Shown in pieces: positions 1-9,190 of a stretch of DNA of 64,000 bases. Origin of the DNA: Hyphomicrobiales bacterium (GTDB taxonomy: Bacteria > Pseudomonadota > Alphaproteobacteria > Rhizobiales > Beijerinckiaceae); contig JADJVD010000007.1 of assembly GCA_016716745.1 (NCBI GenBank), positions 186,001 to 250,000 on the forward strand, given 5' to 3'. Position numbers and translations under genes: made by a program. How positions within the stretch are numbered: position 1 is the first letter of the stretch; every line of letters starts with the position of its first letter. Below the pieces are notes generated by a model, which saw only the letters and a list, made by a program, of their open reading frames with translations, was not told where the DNA came from and ran no database searches.

Positions 1-1891
1 CTAGTTCGGCGGTCAGCCGATTGGCGGCCACCGCGATGGGCGGCGGAGCGACCTCCTCGGGCGTGCGCAGCAGGCCGATGCGCTTCAGCGCCAGCCCGAC
101 GCCGAGCTGAGCCGTGCCCCACGACAGCACGATCGCCAGAATGAGGCCGGCGATCGTCGGCGACATCCACGCCACGAGCGAGGGCGCGATCAGCAGGCCG
201 GCGAACAGCGTCACGAGCCCGAGCAGGACATGCGAGCGGTGGCGCTTGACGATGTAGCGGAAGGGCACCGAGCCGTCGTCGCGGCGCTGCGGATTCCAGC
301 CGGTGTCGCGCCCGAACAGGATCTCCATCACCGAGCCGGACTGGATCAGCATCATGATCGGCGCGAGCAGGGCCGACATGACGATCTCGAACAGCGAGGA
401 GGCAATCAGCAGCAGCGCGCCGCCCGAGCGCCGCCGCGTGCGCTCCTCGATCAGCCCGAGCAGCAGGCCGAGCAATTTCGGCGCGAGCAGGATCGCCATG
501 GTGAAGGCGAACAGCTTCAGCGAGCGCTCCGCGTCAAAGCGCGGCCAGGCCGGATAGAGCGAGAACTCGTCGGAAAAATACTCCGGCCGGATGTAGCGCG
601 ACTGCAGCACGATCACGATGCCGACGATGAGCTGCGTCATCCACAGCGGCGAGGCGAGATAGCTGAAAATGCCGGTCGCGAAGTGCTGGCGGGAGGCCCA
701 GCGCATGCGCTTGGTCGGCAGCACGCGCAGATGTTGCAGGTTGCCCTGGCACCAGCGCCGGTCGCGCGCGGCCAGATCGATCAGCGAGGGCGGGCTCTCC
801 TCGTAGCTGCCGCCGAGCGTGGGCAGCATGTAGACGTCCCATCCCGCGCGCAGGATCAGCGCCGCCTCGACGAAATCGTGGCTGAGGATGTGCCCGCCGA
901 AGGGCGGGCGCCCCTTCAGGTCCGGCAGGCCGCAATGGTCGGCGAAGGCTTTCGTGCGGATGATCGCGTTGTGGCCCCAGTAATTGCCGTCGCGCCCCAT
1001 CCATGCCGAGAGGCCGGCCGCGATCACCGGCCCGTAGAGGCGGGCCGCGAACTGCTGGACGCGGGCGAACAGCGTGTTCCGGTTGATGATCAGCGGCAGC
1101 GTCTGGATGACGCCGGCGTCCGGATCGCTCTCCATCGTCGCGGCGAGCGTGACGATGGCGTGGCCGGTCATCAGGCTGTCGGCGTCGAGCACGACCATAT
1201 GATCGTAGGCGCCGCCCCAGCGCGTCACGAAGTCGGCGATGTTGCCGGCCTTGCGGCTCGTGTTCTTCGGCCGGTGCCGGTAGTAGACGCGGTGGTTCGG
1301 CCCGAGGCGCTCGCGCATCCGGAAGAAGGCGCGCTCCTCGGCGATCCAGATGTCCGGATTGGTCGTGTCCGACAGCAGGAAGAAGTCGAACGAGCCGCCG
1401 ACGCCCGTCGCCTCGACATCGGCGCGGATCGCCTCCACTGCGGCGAAGACGCGGCTCGGCGCCTCGTTGTAGATCGGCATCACCACGGCGGTGCGCGCGG
1501 CGAGCGTCGCGGGCAGGGGCTTCTGCCGCCGGCGACGGAACATCAGCGCGAAGAAGCCGACGACGCCGGACGAAAACGCCAGCGCGATCCACGAGAAATT
1601 GACGACGAACAGGATCAGCAGCGCCCATTCGAGCGCGGTGACGCCGCCGACCTCGACGACCCGATACATTTCCCACGAGCCGTAGGCGGTCAGCGCCAGC
1701 CCGCCGCCGAAGACGAGGAAGCGCGCCAGCCACGGCTTGCGCTGCGGGCGCGCGCGTGCGCGGATTTCCTCGCGCCCGAAGCGGGTCAGCGATTGCGTCG
1801 GCATGGCGAGCGTCGCCTCGGGCGGCATCGCGGGCTCGACCTCGACGTCGAGCCGGCGGCCGGCCGCGTCCGGCGAGACCGTGGCCGTCAC
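1..1891 (-). CDS. opgH: Glucans biosynthesis glucosyltransferase OpgH/MdoH (3' end outside window)
   Basis: Inner-membrane family 2 glycosyltransferase that polymerises the glucose backbone of osmoregulated periplasmic glucans from UDP-glucose. Reading leftward from a GTG at 1891, two hydrophobic segments (about residues 55-110) precede a cytoplasmic catalytic domain with MPIYNE near residue 137, the metal-binding DADS near 233 and a RRWCQGN motif near 378 (the QxxRW-type acceptor region). Further membrane spans follow. About 630 codons are present and the frame is still open at base 1, so the C-terminal end lies outside the window. The GTG overlaps the opgG stop as GTGA, which implies translational coupling and decides the start. 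The family assignment is secure; the exact glucan product is not visible from sequence. Confidence 0.93.
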   Translation of the reverse strand, partial: MTATVSPDAAGRRLDVEVEPAMPPEATLAMPTQSLTRFGREEIRARARPQRKPWLARFLVFGGGLALTAYGSWEMYRVVEVGGVTALEWALLILFVVNFSWIALAFSSGVVGFFALMFRRRRQKPLPATLAARTAVVMPIYNEAPSRVFAAVEAIRADVEATGVGGSFDFFLLSDTTNPDIWIAEERAFFRMRERLGPNHRVYYRHRPKNTSRKAGNIADFVTRWGGAYDHMVVLDADSLMTGHAIVTLAATMESDPDAGVIQTLPLIINRNTLFARVQQFAARLYGPVIAAGLSAWMGRDGNYWGHNAIIRTKAFADHCGLPDLKGRPPFGGHILSHDFVEAALILRAGWDVYMLPTLGGSYEESPPSLIDLAARDRRWCQGNLQHLRVLPTKRMRWASRQHFATGIFSYLASPLWMTQLIVGIVIVLQSRYIRPEYFSDEFSLYPAWPRFDAERSLKLFAFTMAILLAPKLLGLLLGLIEERTRRRSGGALLLIASSLFEIVMSALLAPIMMLIQSGSVMEILFGRDTGWNPQRRDDGSVPFRYIVKRHRSHVLLGLVTLFAGLLIAPSLVAWMSPTIAGLILAIVLSWGTAQLGVGLALKRIGLLRTPEEVAPPPIAVAANRLTAEL

Positions 1892-3429
1892 GGCGTCCAC
1901 CGATAGAGCCACGTCTCGGAGACCGGTTTGCCGTCGCCCATGATGACGAGACGTATTTCGCTCGACTCCTCGCTGCCGGGGTCAATGTCGAACACGACGC
2001 GCATCCGCTTCCTGTCACGCACGAGAAAGCTGCGCAGGGAAGTGAGCTGCCCGGGCGCGACGGTCAGGTCGGCGCGCAGTTCCGACATCGGTTCGGCGAA
2101 GACCGCGCCGGTGAATTCGACGATGAAGCGCCGGCGTCGCCCGCCAGCCCGCCCCGAGCGGGACTGGGTGGCGATCGCCAGTTGCGGCGGGTCGGGCGGG
2201 TCCCAGCACCACAACTGCCGGTAGGCGAAACTGTATTCGCCGCCGGCCGCCAGCGTCGCCTTGGGGCGCCAGTAGGCGATGATGTTGTCGTTGGCTTCCG
2301 CTTCGGCGGGGATTTCGGCGAGCTGGACCGTTCCCTCGCCCCATTCGCCGATCGGCTCGATCCACAGCGAGGGACGCAGCTCCCAATGCTGGTCGTCGTC
2401 GAAGAAGCGCTCGAAATCGCGTTCGCGCTGGACCAGGCCAAATCCCTTCGGGTCGCGGTCGACGAAGGCCGAGATCTGCAAACTTTCCCGGTTCGAGACC
2501 GGCCGCCACAGCCATTCGTCCGCGCCGGTGCGCATCGACAGGCCGGACGTCTCGTAGACGGCGGGGCGGATGTCGTCGAAGCGCCGGCGGTCGAGCGGGC
2601 CGAAAAGCGAGGTGCCCTGCATCGGCGCAAGGCCGACATTGTCGAGCGCCACGCGCGGAAACAGCCGCGCCTCGACATCCGTCACGGTCACGTCGCCCGG
2701 CCGCAACGTGAACCGGAACGAGCCGGTCGCGCTCTCGCTGTCGAGCAGCGCGGTGAGGACGAGCGCCGTCGAGGCGACGCCCGGCCGCTCGATCCAGATC
2801 GCGCGGAAGAAGGGGATTTCCTCGCCGCGCGCATCCGCCGTGCGGATCGCCAGCGCGCGCGAGATGATCCCGAAATTCTGCCCGCGCGCCATCGCGCGGA
2901 TCGAGGTCGCGCCCTGAATCAGGGCGCATTCCAGCGGCGGCGCGTCGGGGCGGGTGCGCAAGATGCGAAGCCCCGAGAAGCCGAGCGCGGGCAAGCGGGA
3001 GGGGACGGCGATCTTGCCGAAATCGAACGCCGCCGGATCGTAGCCGAGCGGGCGCGCGAGCCCGTTCTCGACGACAAACATGCCGACCTGCTGCGAGAAC
3101 ATCGCGCCGCGATGCAGCAGTTCGATCTGGAAGGGCAGGCCGTCGAACGCCCACAGCGCGGAGCCCGGCCGCGCGCGGATGCCGACATATTGCTCGTAGC
3201 TCAGCCCCGAGAACGGGGCGGGCAAGTCCGCCTGCGGCGCGACGAACGGCTTGCGCGCCAGATCGCGCGCCATCGCCACGACGCTCTCGACCGTGAATCG
3301 TTGCAGGTCCACGGGCGGAATCGGCGGCGGCGGCGAGAATTGCGCGCGCGCGGGGCTCTCGCCCGCGAACGGGACGGCGAACGCGCCGGCGGCGCCGATC
3401 ATCAGCATGTCGCGGCGGGAAACTGTCAT
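1888..3429 (-). CDS. opgG: Periplasmic glucans biosynthesis protein, OpgG/OpgD family (Tat signal)
   Basis: Periplasmic protein of 513 residues in the MdoG/OpgG family, which works with OpgH in making or branching osmoregulated periplasmic glucans. The N-terminus MTVSRRDMLMIGAAGAFA is a twin-arginine (Tat) signal followed by an Ala-rich cleavage region, as in OpgD of enterobacteria. The family fold covers roughly residues 40-510, including stretches such as WRPKAT and SFAYRQLWCW. I chose the ATG at 3429 because it places the Tat motif at the N-terminus; an upstream in-frame ATG would add about 19 residues unlike a signal. It overlaps opgH by four bases and is divergent from glmU. Whether OpgG or OpgD is the better name cannot be settled by eye. 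Confidence 0.9.
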   Translation of the reverse strand: MTVSRRDMLMIGAAGAFAVPFAGESPARAQFSPPPPIPPVDLQRFTVESVVAMARDLARKPFVAPQADLPAPFSGLSYEQYVGIRARPGSALWAFDGLPFQIELLHRGAMFSQQVGMFVVENGLARPLGYDPAAFDFGKIAVPSRLPALGFSGLRILRTRPDAPPLECALIQGATSIRAMARGQNFGIISRALAIRTADARGEEIPFFRAIWIERPGVASTALVLTALLDSESATGSFRFTLRPGDVTVTDVEARLFPRVALDNVGLAPMQGTSLFGPLDRRRFDDIRPAVYETSGLSMRTGADEWLWRPVSNRESLQISAFVDRDPKGFGLVQRERDFERFFDDDQHWELRPSLWIEPIGEWGEGTVQLAEIPAEAEANDNIIAYWRPKATLAAGGEYSFAYRQLWCWDPPDPPQLAIATQSRSGRAGGRRRRFIVEFTGAVFAEPMSELRADLTVAPGQLTSLRSFLVRDRKRMRVVFDIDPGSEESSEIRLVIMGDGKPVSETWLYRWTP

Positions 3430-3624
3430 CGCGGGCGTGGGATACGTCCTGAGAAAACAAGGCGCCGGAGCGCCGCAAGGCGCCATCTATATCCGAAACG
3501 TCCTCGGCCGCGAGCCTGTTTTTGCCGACTGGCTAGGCTGCGTCCGGCGCGGTTTCAATTCGCGGCCGGGATGGGTTAATGCGGACGGCCGATCCGCAAA
3601 GCAAGTCTGACGAAAGAGCGTCCG

Positions 3625-4989
3625 ATGACCAATCCGCCCCGCACCTGCCTCGCCGTTGTTCTCGCCGCCGGGCAGGGCCAGAGGATGCGCTCCGAACGGC
3701 CGAAGGTTCTGCACGAGATCGCCGGGCGCTCGCTGGTCGGCCACGCGCTCGCCGCGCTGACGGCGGCGGGCGTCGACCGGATCGCCGTCGTCGTCGGGCC
3801 GGACCGCGAGGACGTGGCGCGCGAGGCGCGCCGGATCGCGCCCGACGCACGCATTTTCGTGCAGGCCGACCGGCGCGGCACCGCCCATGCGGTGCTGCAG
3901 GCCCGCGCCGAACTGGAGCAGGGCGCCGACGACGTGCTGGTCGCCTTCGCCGACACGCCGCTGATCGAGCCGGCGACCTATCGCGCCCTGCGGCAGGCGC
4001 TGGCGGACGGGGCGAGCGTCGCCGCCCTCGGCTTCGAGGCCAGCGACCCGACCGGCTACGGCCGCTTCCTGATCGAGGGCGAGGCGCTCGTCGGCATCGT
4101 CGAGCACAAGGACGCCAGCTTCGCCCAGCGCGCCGTGCGCACCTGCAACGCCGGGCTGATGGCGCTGTCGGGCGCCCATGCGCTCGACCTTCTGGACGCG
4201 GTCGGCGACGACAACGCGCAGCGGGAATTCTACCTGACCGACGTGGTGGCCGGCGCGGTGGCGCGCGGCCTGTCGGCGCGTGCGCTGCTGGCGCCCGAAT
4301 CGGAGGTGATGGGCGTCAACGACCGCGTGCAGCTCGCCGCCGCCGAAGCCGTGATCCAGACCCGCCTGCGCGAGAAGGCGATGCGCGAGGGCGCGACGCT
4401 GATCGACCCGGCGAGCGTGCATTTGTCGTGGGACACCAGACTGGGACGCGACGTGATCGTCGAGCCGAACGTCTGGTTCGGACCCGGCGTCGTCGTCGAG
4501 GACGGGGCGGAAATCCACGCCTCGAGCTGGCTGGAGGGCGCGCGCGTGCGCGCCGGCGCGGGCGTTGGCCCGTTCGCGCGCCTGCGCCCCGGCGCGGACA
4601 TCGGGCCGAAGGCGAAGATCGGCAATTTCGTCGAGGTGAAGAAGGCCGAGATCGGCGCCGGCGCGAAAGTCAGCCATCTCTCTTACATTGGCGACGCGAC
4701 GGTCGGAGCCGAGGCGAATATCGGCGCCGGCGTCGTCACCTGCAATTACGACGGCTTCCTGAAGTATCGCACCGTGATCGGCGAGGGCGCCTTCGTCGGC
4801 ACAAACTCGGCCCTCGTCGCGCCGGTGACGATCGGCGCGGGCGCCTTCGTCGGCTCCGGATCGGTGATCACCCACGACGTCGAGGCGGATTCGCTCGCCG
4901 TCGCGCGTGGCCGCCAGATCGCCCGCGCCGGCTGGGCGCGCGCGTTTCGCGCTCGCAAACAGAAAGAGAAAGGCACCGCAAAGCGTTGA
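3625..4989 (+). CDS. glmU: Bifunctional UDP-N-acetylglucosamine pyrophosphorylase / glucosamine-1-phosphate N-acetyltransferase
   Basis: Cytoplasmic enzyme of 454 residues that makes UDP-GlcNAc from glucosamine-1-phosphate in two steps, supplying peptidoglycan and lipopolysaccharide synthesis. The N-terminal nucleotidyltransferase domain has the signature LAAGQGQRMRSERPKVLHE (residues about 12-31), and ADRRGTAHAV follows near residue 90. The C-terminal left-handed beta-helix of hexapeptide repeats (about 250-440) contains the acetyltransferase region KVSHLSYIGDA and TCNYDGFLKYRT. Length matches the family. The next gene is glmS, so two steps of amino-sugar synthesis are adjacent; the 154-base gap leaves room for a separate promoter. 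Confidence 0.97.
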   Translation: MTNPPRTCLAVVLAAGQGQRMRSERPKVLHEIAGRSLVGHALAALTAAGVDRIAVVVGPDREDVAREARRIAPDARIFVQADRRGTAHAVLQARAELEQGADDVLVAFADTPLIEPATYRALRQALADGASVAALGFEASDPTGYGRFLIEGEALVGIVEHKDASFAQRAVRTCNAGLMALSGAHALDLLDAVGDDNAQREFYLTDVVAGAVARGLSARALLAPESEVMGVNDRVQLAAAEAVIQTRLREKAMREGATLIDPASVHLSWDTRLGRDVIVEPNVWFGPGVVVEDGAEIHASSWLEGARVRAGAGVGPFARLRPGADIGPKAKIGNFVEVKKAEIGAGAKVSHLSYIGDATVGAEANIGAGVVTCNYDGFLKYRTVIGEGAFVGTNSALVAPVTIGAGAFVGSGSVITHDVEADSLAVARGRQIARAGWARAFRARKQKEKGTAKR

Positions 4990-5143
4990 TTAAAGAACGA
5001 TTCGGCGGCGTTCATATTCGGTTATCGGAATTGACTTGAGCCGGTGACGGGCGGCGGTCTATTCGTCCGGCGGCGCCGCGATGCGGCGCCGTGGACAGAT
5101 CGCCCCTCGCGGCGACCCGCTTTGCGACCGGAGAGCGCTGCGC

Positions 5144-6970
5144 ATGTGTGGAATTGTCGGGATTCTCGGCCAGGGCCCTGTCGCCGGGCAAATCGTCGAT
5201 TCGCTGAAACGCCTCGAATATCGCGGCTACGACTCGGCCGGCGTCGCGACGCTCGAGGGCGGTCTGCTGACCCGCCGCCGCGCCCAGGGCAAGCTGAAGA
5301 ATCTCGCCGCGCGCCTGGCCGAGGAGCCGCTCGCCGGCTCGATCGGCATCGGCCACACCCGCTGGGCGACGCATGGCAAGCCGACCGAGGTCAACGCCCA
5401 TCCGCACGCCAGCGACGGCGTGGCGGTGGTCCATAACGGCATCATCGAGAACTTCCGCGAACTGCGCGCCGAGCTGATCGCGCGCGGCGTCGCCTTCACC
5501 ACCGAGACGGACACGGAAGTCGTCGCCCATCTCGTCGGCGAACAGTTGCAGTACGGCAAGACGCCGAAGGAGGCGGTCGCCGCCATGCTGCCGCGCCTGC
5601 GCGGCGCCTTCGCGCTCGCCTTCCTGTTCGAGGGCGAGGAAGACCTGTTGATCGGCGCCCGGCAGGGCGCGCCGCTCGCCGTCGGCTACGGCGAGGGCGA
5701 GATGTATCTGGGGTCGGACGCGCTGGCGCTCGCGCCCTTCACAAACCTCATCACCTATCTTGAGGATGGCGACTGGGTGGCGCTGACGCGCGAGAGCGCC
5801 GAATTTTACGACGCGCAGAACCGCCTCGCCAATCGCGCCCGGGTGCGCACCGAGGCCAGCGCCTTCCTCGTCGACCGCGGCAACCATCGCCACTTCATGT
5901 CGAAGGAGATCCACGAGCAGCCCGAGGTCGTCGGCCGCACCATCGCCCATTACCTCGACATGTCGGCCGGCCGCGTCAGCCTGCCGTTCGAGCTGCCGGT
6001 CGACCCGGCGGCGCTCGACCGGGTGACCATCGTCGCCTGCGGCACGGCGTATCTCGCCGGGCTTTGCGCGAAATACTGGATCGAACGCTTCGCCCGTCTG
6101 CCGGTCGAGATCGACGTCGCCTCCGAGTTCCGCTACCGCGAGACGCCGATGCGGCCGAACGGCCTGACCATCGTCATCTCGCAGTCCGGCGAGACGGCCG
6201 ACACGCTCGCCTCGATGCGCTACGCCAAGGGCGAGGGCCAGAAGACGCTGGCCGTCGTCAACGTCACGACGTCGACCATCGCGCGCGAATGCGACGTCGT
6301 CGCCCCGACGCTCGCCGGCCCCGAGATCGGCGTCGCCTCGACCAAGGCCTTCACCTGCCAGCTCGCCGCGCTCGCGGCGGTGGCGATCGCGCTCGGCCGC
6401 GCGCGCGGCGCGCTGACGGCCGAGGTCGAGGCCCGGCTGGTCAGCGAGTTGATCGCCATTCCCGGCCTGATGGCCGAGGCGATCAAGGGCGAGGCAGCCG
6501 TGGCGCAAATCGCCCACCAGCTCTCGCGCTCATCGGACGTGCTCTATCTCGGCCGCGGCGTCAGCTACCCGATGGCGCTGGAAGGAGCGTTGAAGCTGAA
6601 GGAGATCAGCTACATTCACGCCGAGGGCTATCCCGCCGGCGAATTGAAGCACGGACCGATCGCGCTGATCGACGAGAAGATGCCCGTCATCGTGCTGTCG
6701 CCGAGCGACCAGTGGCTCGAGAAGACGGTCTCCAACGTGCAGGAAGTGGCCGCGCGCGGCGGGCGGATCATCCTGATCGGCGACGCGCGGGCGGCCGCCG
6801 AGGCGGACGTGCATCTGGAGAAATTCATTCAGATGCCCGACATGGCGGCCGATTTCGCGCCGCTCGTCTACGCCGTGCCGATCCAGATGCTGGCCTATCA
6901 CACGGCAGTTGCGATGGGCAAAGACGTCGACCAGCCGCGCAACCTCGCCAAGAGCGTCACGGTGGAGTGA
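5144..6970 (+). CDS. glmS: Glutamine--fructose-6-phosphate aminotransferase (isomerizing)
   Basis: Converts fructose-6-phosphate and glutamine to glucosamine-6-phosphate, the entry step of the hexosamine pathway. The ATG at 5144 is chosen because it places the catalytic Cys directly after the initiator Met (MCGIVGILGQ). The N-terminal class II glutaminase domain runs to about residue 230 and is followed by two SIS sugar-isomerase domains (CGTAYLAGL, ISQSGETADTLAS near 345, YLGRGVSYPMALEGALKLKE near 465). The C-terminus DQPRNLAKSVTVE is the conserved end of the enzyme. At 608 residues it is full length. No glmS ribozyme is evident in the 154-base leader. The final codons are duplicated downstream in a tandem repeat. 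Confidence 0.97.
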   Translation: MCGIVGILGQGPVAGQIVDSLKRLEYRGYDSAGVATLEGGLLTRRRAQGKLKNLAARLAEEPLAGSIGIGHTRWATHGKPTEVNAHPHASDGVAVVHNGIIENFRELRAELIARGVAFTTETDTEVVAHLVGEQLQYGKTPKEAVAAMLPRLRGAFALAFLFEGEEDLLIGARQGAPLAVGYGEGEMYLGSDALALAPFTNLITYLEDGDWVALTRESAEFYDAQNRLANRARVRTEASAFLVDRGNHRHFMSKEIHEQPEVVGRTIAHYLDMSAGRVSLPFELPVDPAALDRVTIVACGTAYLAGLCAKYWIERFARLPVEIDVASEFRYRETPMRPNGLTIVISQSGETADTLASMRYAKGEGQKTLAVVNVTTSTIARECDVVAPTLAGPEIGVASTKAFTCQLAALAAVAIALGRARGALTAEVEARLVSELIAIPGLMAEAIKGEAAVAQIAHQLSRSSDVLYLGRGVSYPMALEGALKLKEISYIHAEGYPAGELKHGPIALIDEKMPVIVLSPSDQWLEKTVSNVQEVAARGGRIILIGDARAAAEADVHLEKFIQMPDMAADFAPLVYAVPIQMLAYHTAVAMGKDVDQPRNLAKSVTVE

Positions 6971-7030
6971 CCGCCAAGAAGAGCGTCACGGTGGAGTAAC
7001 CGCCAAGATGAGCGTCACGGTGGAGTGACC
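6947..7030. repeat. Three-copy tandem repeat spanning the glmS stop codon
   Basis: Units at 6947-6972, 6973-7001 and 7002-7030 repeat the last codons of glmS (for AKSVTVE) and the bases just after its stop. Copies two and three are 29 bases; copy one is 3 bases shorter. Each copy carries its own stop (TGA, TAA, TGA). Only the first unit is translated as glmS; the others lie between glmS and the convergent TadG-like gene. The pattern is typical of replication-slippage duplication. Confidence 0.85.
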
Positions 7031-7049
7031 GCGCCGGCGAGGCCCGGCG

Positions 7050-8990
7050 TCACTTCACGAGGCGCAGCTTGGAGATCGACGAGCCGATGGCGCCGAAGGC
7101 GGCCGCAAGGTCGGCGCCGTTGGCGGCGGTGAACGCCTTGTCCGGCGCCGAGGCGCAGGCGCGCAGATTGTTGACCGCGGTCGGATCGGTCTCGCGGAAC
7201 AGCACCGTGTAGATCATGACGCCCTTGGCCTTGGCGTTGGCGCAGGCGGTGCGCAGCCGGTCGTCGAGATAGGCGACGCCGCCGGAGAAGGTCTCGTCGG
7301 GGAAGCGGCCGTAGCGCAGATAGCCGTAGGCGGAGAAATCCGAATAGATCGGGCTGCCGGAAATGTCGCCCGACGAGTTCCGGCCGTTCTCGGCGATTTC
7401 GTTCTTCCCGTCGCTCATCAGCACGACGACTTTCTGGTTCGTCGGCGTGTAGGGCAGGGCGGTCGCGTAGGGCAGGTTCGGCGACAGCGTGCGCCAGCCC
7501 CAGACCAGCCCTTCGCTGACGATCGTGCCGCCGCCGTTCCAGTAGTTGAGGCTGGCGATCTTGTTCAGCACCGTCGACTTGTCGCTGGTGAGCGGCAGCA
7601 CCTCGTCGGGACAGGCGCGGTTCGGCCCCTTCGTGTCGGGCGCGGTCTCGACGATGGTCGGCTTGTTGACGGAGTTGTATTTGAACAGGTTGACCGCGCG
7701 CAGATAGGTGTCGGTCGAGAACGTCCACGAGCCGCGCAACGTCGGATCGTCGGCGACAACCCCGCCCGACAGCGCGCCGTCGGGCAGATAGTTGTTGTTG
7801 TAGACGCCGGACCAGACGGCGAAATTGTCGTCCGGCTCGTCGGCGGAGAAATAGGGCGTGAACAGCGAGTTTGCGTCGCCCGCGTTCGGCGGTTCGTCGG
7901 TGACGTCGTAATCCTTCGCCGCGCCATCGCGCAGGTTCGCGCGCGCCAGCACGCACCCCTTCCATCCGTTCCAGGCCGCGCCCGTCGACGTCGTTTTCGG
8001 AATGCGCGCGTAGAGATCGGCGACGCTGACCGTGGCGGGGTTGTAGAGATAGTCGCAGCCGCCGCCCGTCGAGATGGTGAAGCCGGTCGGGAGGAATTCG
8101 CCCTTCGGTCCCGAGAAGGAGCCGCCGAGCGGAAAGACGGTGTTGGGCGTCACGCCTGGCGCGGCGAGCGCCTGGGCCTCCGCGACGCCGAACAGCGCGC
8201 GCGCGAAACGCCGCGCGGATTCGAGCGTATCGAGGCTCGCGCCCTTGCCGCCGGTTCCGGGATTGGCGACGACTCCGCCCGATCCTCCCCCCCAGTTCGG
8301 CGTGCAGCCTGCCTGCGTCGCGGCGGCCGCCCAGTTCAGCGGAGCGCCGTGCCAGCGCGACCGACCGTCGACATCGAGCATCGACCCGCCCGCGCCCTCG
8401 AGCACGGCGCGACCCGGATTGACCGAGGCGACGAACGGCACGATCGACATCCGGACCCCCGGATTGCCGGCCGCGGAGGTGAACAGCGAATTGGTCAACG
8501 CCGTCGCTGCCTGCTTCAGCGCGGGCATGTCGTTGACCATCGAGCCCGTATTGTCGAGCACCAGCGACACCTCGATCGCGCCGGCCGAGAAGGCGCGCGT
8601 CTCGGAGATCGCGTTGAGCGTGATCGAATTGACGTTGATCAGACGCAGGAACGACGTGTCGAGCGACATCGTGCCGGCCACCGACACCTGACCCGTGCCG
8701 GGCTGCGTCACCGTCAGCGTCGTCGGTCCACGGAAAGCATGGCTGTTGAAGACCTTCGTCGCCTGATCGGTGACGTTGGCGAGGGTGCCCGGCGAGGCCA
8801 TCGCGCCGGCGAGCGCGGCGGAGTCCGTGGCGCTCTGCAGTTCGGTGCGCTGGGAAATCGCGTAGCCGTAATCGACCGCCATGCCGATCGCCACGATCGT
8901 CGGCAGGGCGGCCATGGCGAAGGTCATCGCGACATTGCCGCGCGTGTCGCGCGCGAGACGAAGAAACGGAAGCCGCGCTTTGAAATTCAT
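7050..8990 (-). CDS. TadG-like Flp pilus-assembly protein with vWA domain
   Basis: A 646-residue protein with a TadE/TadG-type N-terminus: a short basic segment, then one hydrophobic span (GNVAMTFAMAALPTIVAIG) followed by QRTELQSATDSAALAGA, the hallmark of TadG pilus-assembly proteins. A von Willebrand A domain follows, with the MIDAS-like VSLVLDNTGSM near residue 150 and KVVVLMSDGKNE further on. It probably sits in the inner membrane with a periplasmic body and is linked to Flp/Tad pili. The ATG at 8990 is preferred over one six codons upstream because AAGGTG lies at ribosome-binding distance. No other tad genes are in the window, so its involvement in a pilus is inferred from the family alone. 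Confidence 0.82.
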   Translation of the reverse strand: MNFKARLPFLRLARDTRGNVAMTFAMAALPTIVAIGMAVDYGYAISQRTELQSATDSAALAGAMASPGTLANVTDQATKVFNSHAFRGPTTLTVTQPGTGQVSVAGTMSLDTSFLRLINVNSITLNAISETRAFSAGAIEVSLVLDNTGSMVNDMPALKQAATALTNSLFTSAAGNPGVRMSIVPFVASVNPGRAVLEGAGGSMLDVDGRSRWHGAPLNWAAAATQAGCTPNWGGGSGGVVANPGTGGKGASLDTLESARRFARALFGVAEAQALAAPGVTPNTVFPLGGSFSGPKGEFLPTGFTISTGGGCDYLYNPATVSVADLYARIPKTTSTGAAWNGWKGCVLARANLRDGAAKDYDVTDEPPNAGDANSLFTPYFSADEPDDNFAVWSGVYNNNYLPDGALSGGVVADDPTLRGSWTFSTDTYLRAVNLFKYNSVNKPTIVETAPDTKGPNRACPDEVLPLTSDKSTVLNKIASLNYWNGGGTIVSEGLVWGWRTLSPNLPYATALPYTPTNQKVVVLMSDGKNEIAENGRNSSGDISGSPIYSDFSAYGYLRYGRFPDETFSGGVAYLDDRLRTACANAKAKGVMIYTVLFRETDPTAVNNLRACASAPDKAFTAANGADLAAAFGAIGSSISKLRLVK

Positions 8991-9190
8991 GACGTCACCT
9001 TGATGCACTGCGCCGCAGAATGGCCGACGCAGCTTCCCATTTTCTTAAATCGATCGGGCGAAGGGCATTAAGCGGCGGACTTTGTTCGATTTAGTTGCGG
9101 ACGGTCCGCGCCGCGGGCCTGCGCTTGCGCTGAGCCGGCCAAGCCCGCATATGTGGCGCGGGCCGCAACCGCGCGGCGACAGGGAAGCCG

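Noticed and set aside
4990..5143. Leader of glmS considered for a glmS ribozyme
   Set aside because: No conserved ribozyme core is visible and this ribozyme is characteristic of Gram-positive bacteria.
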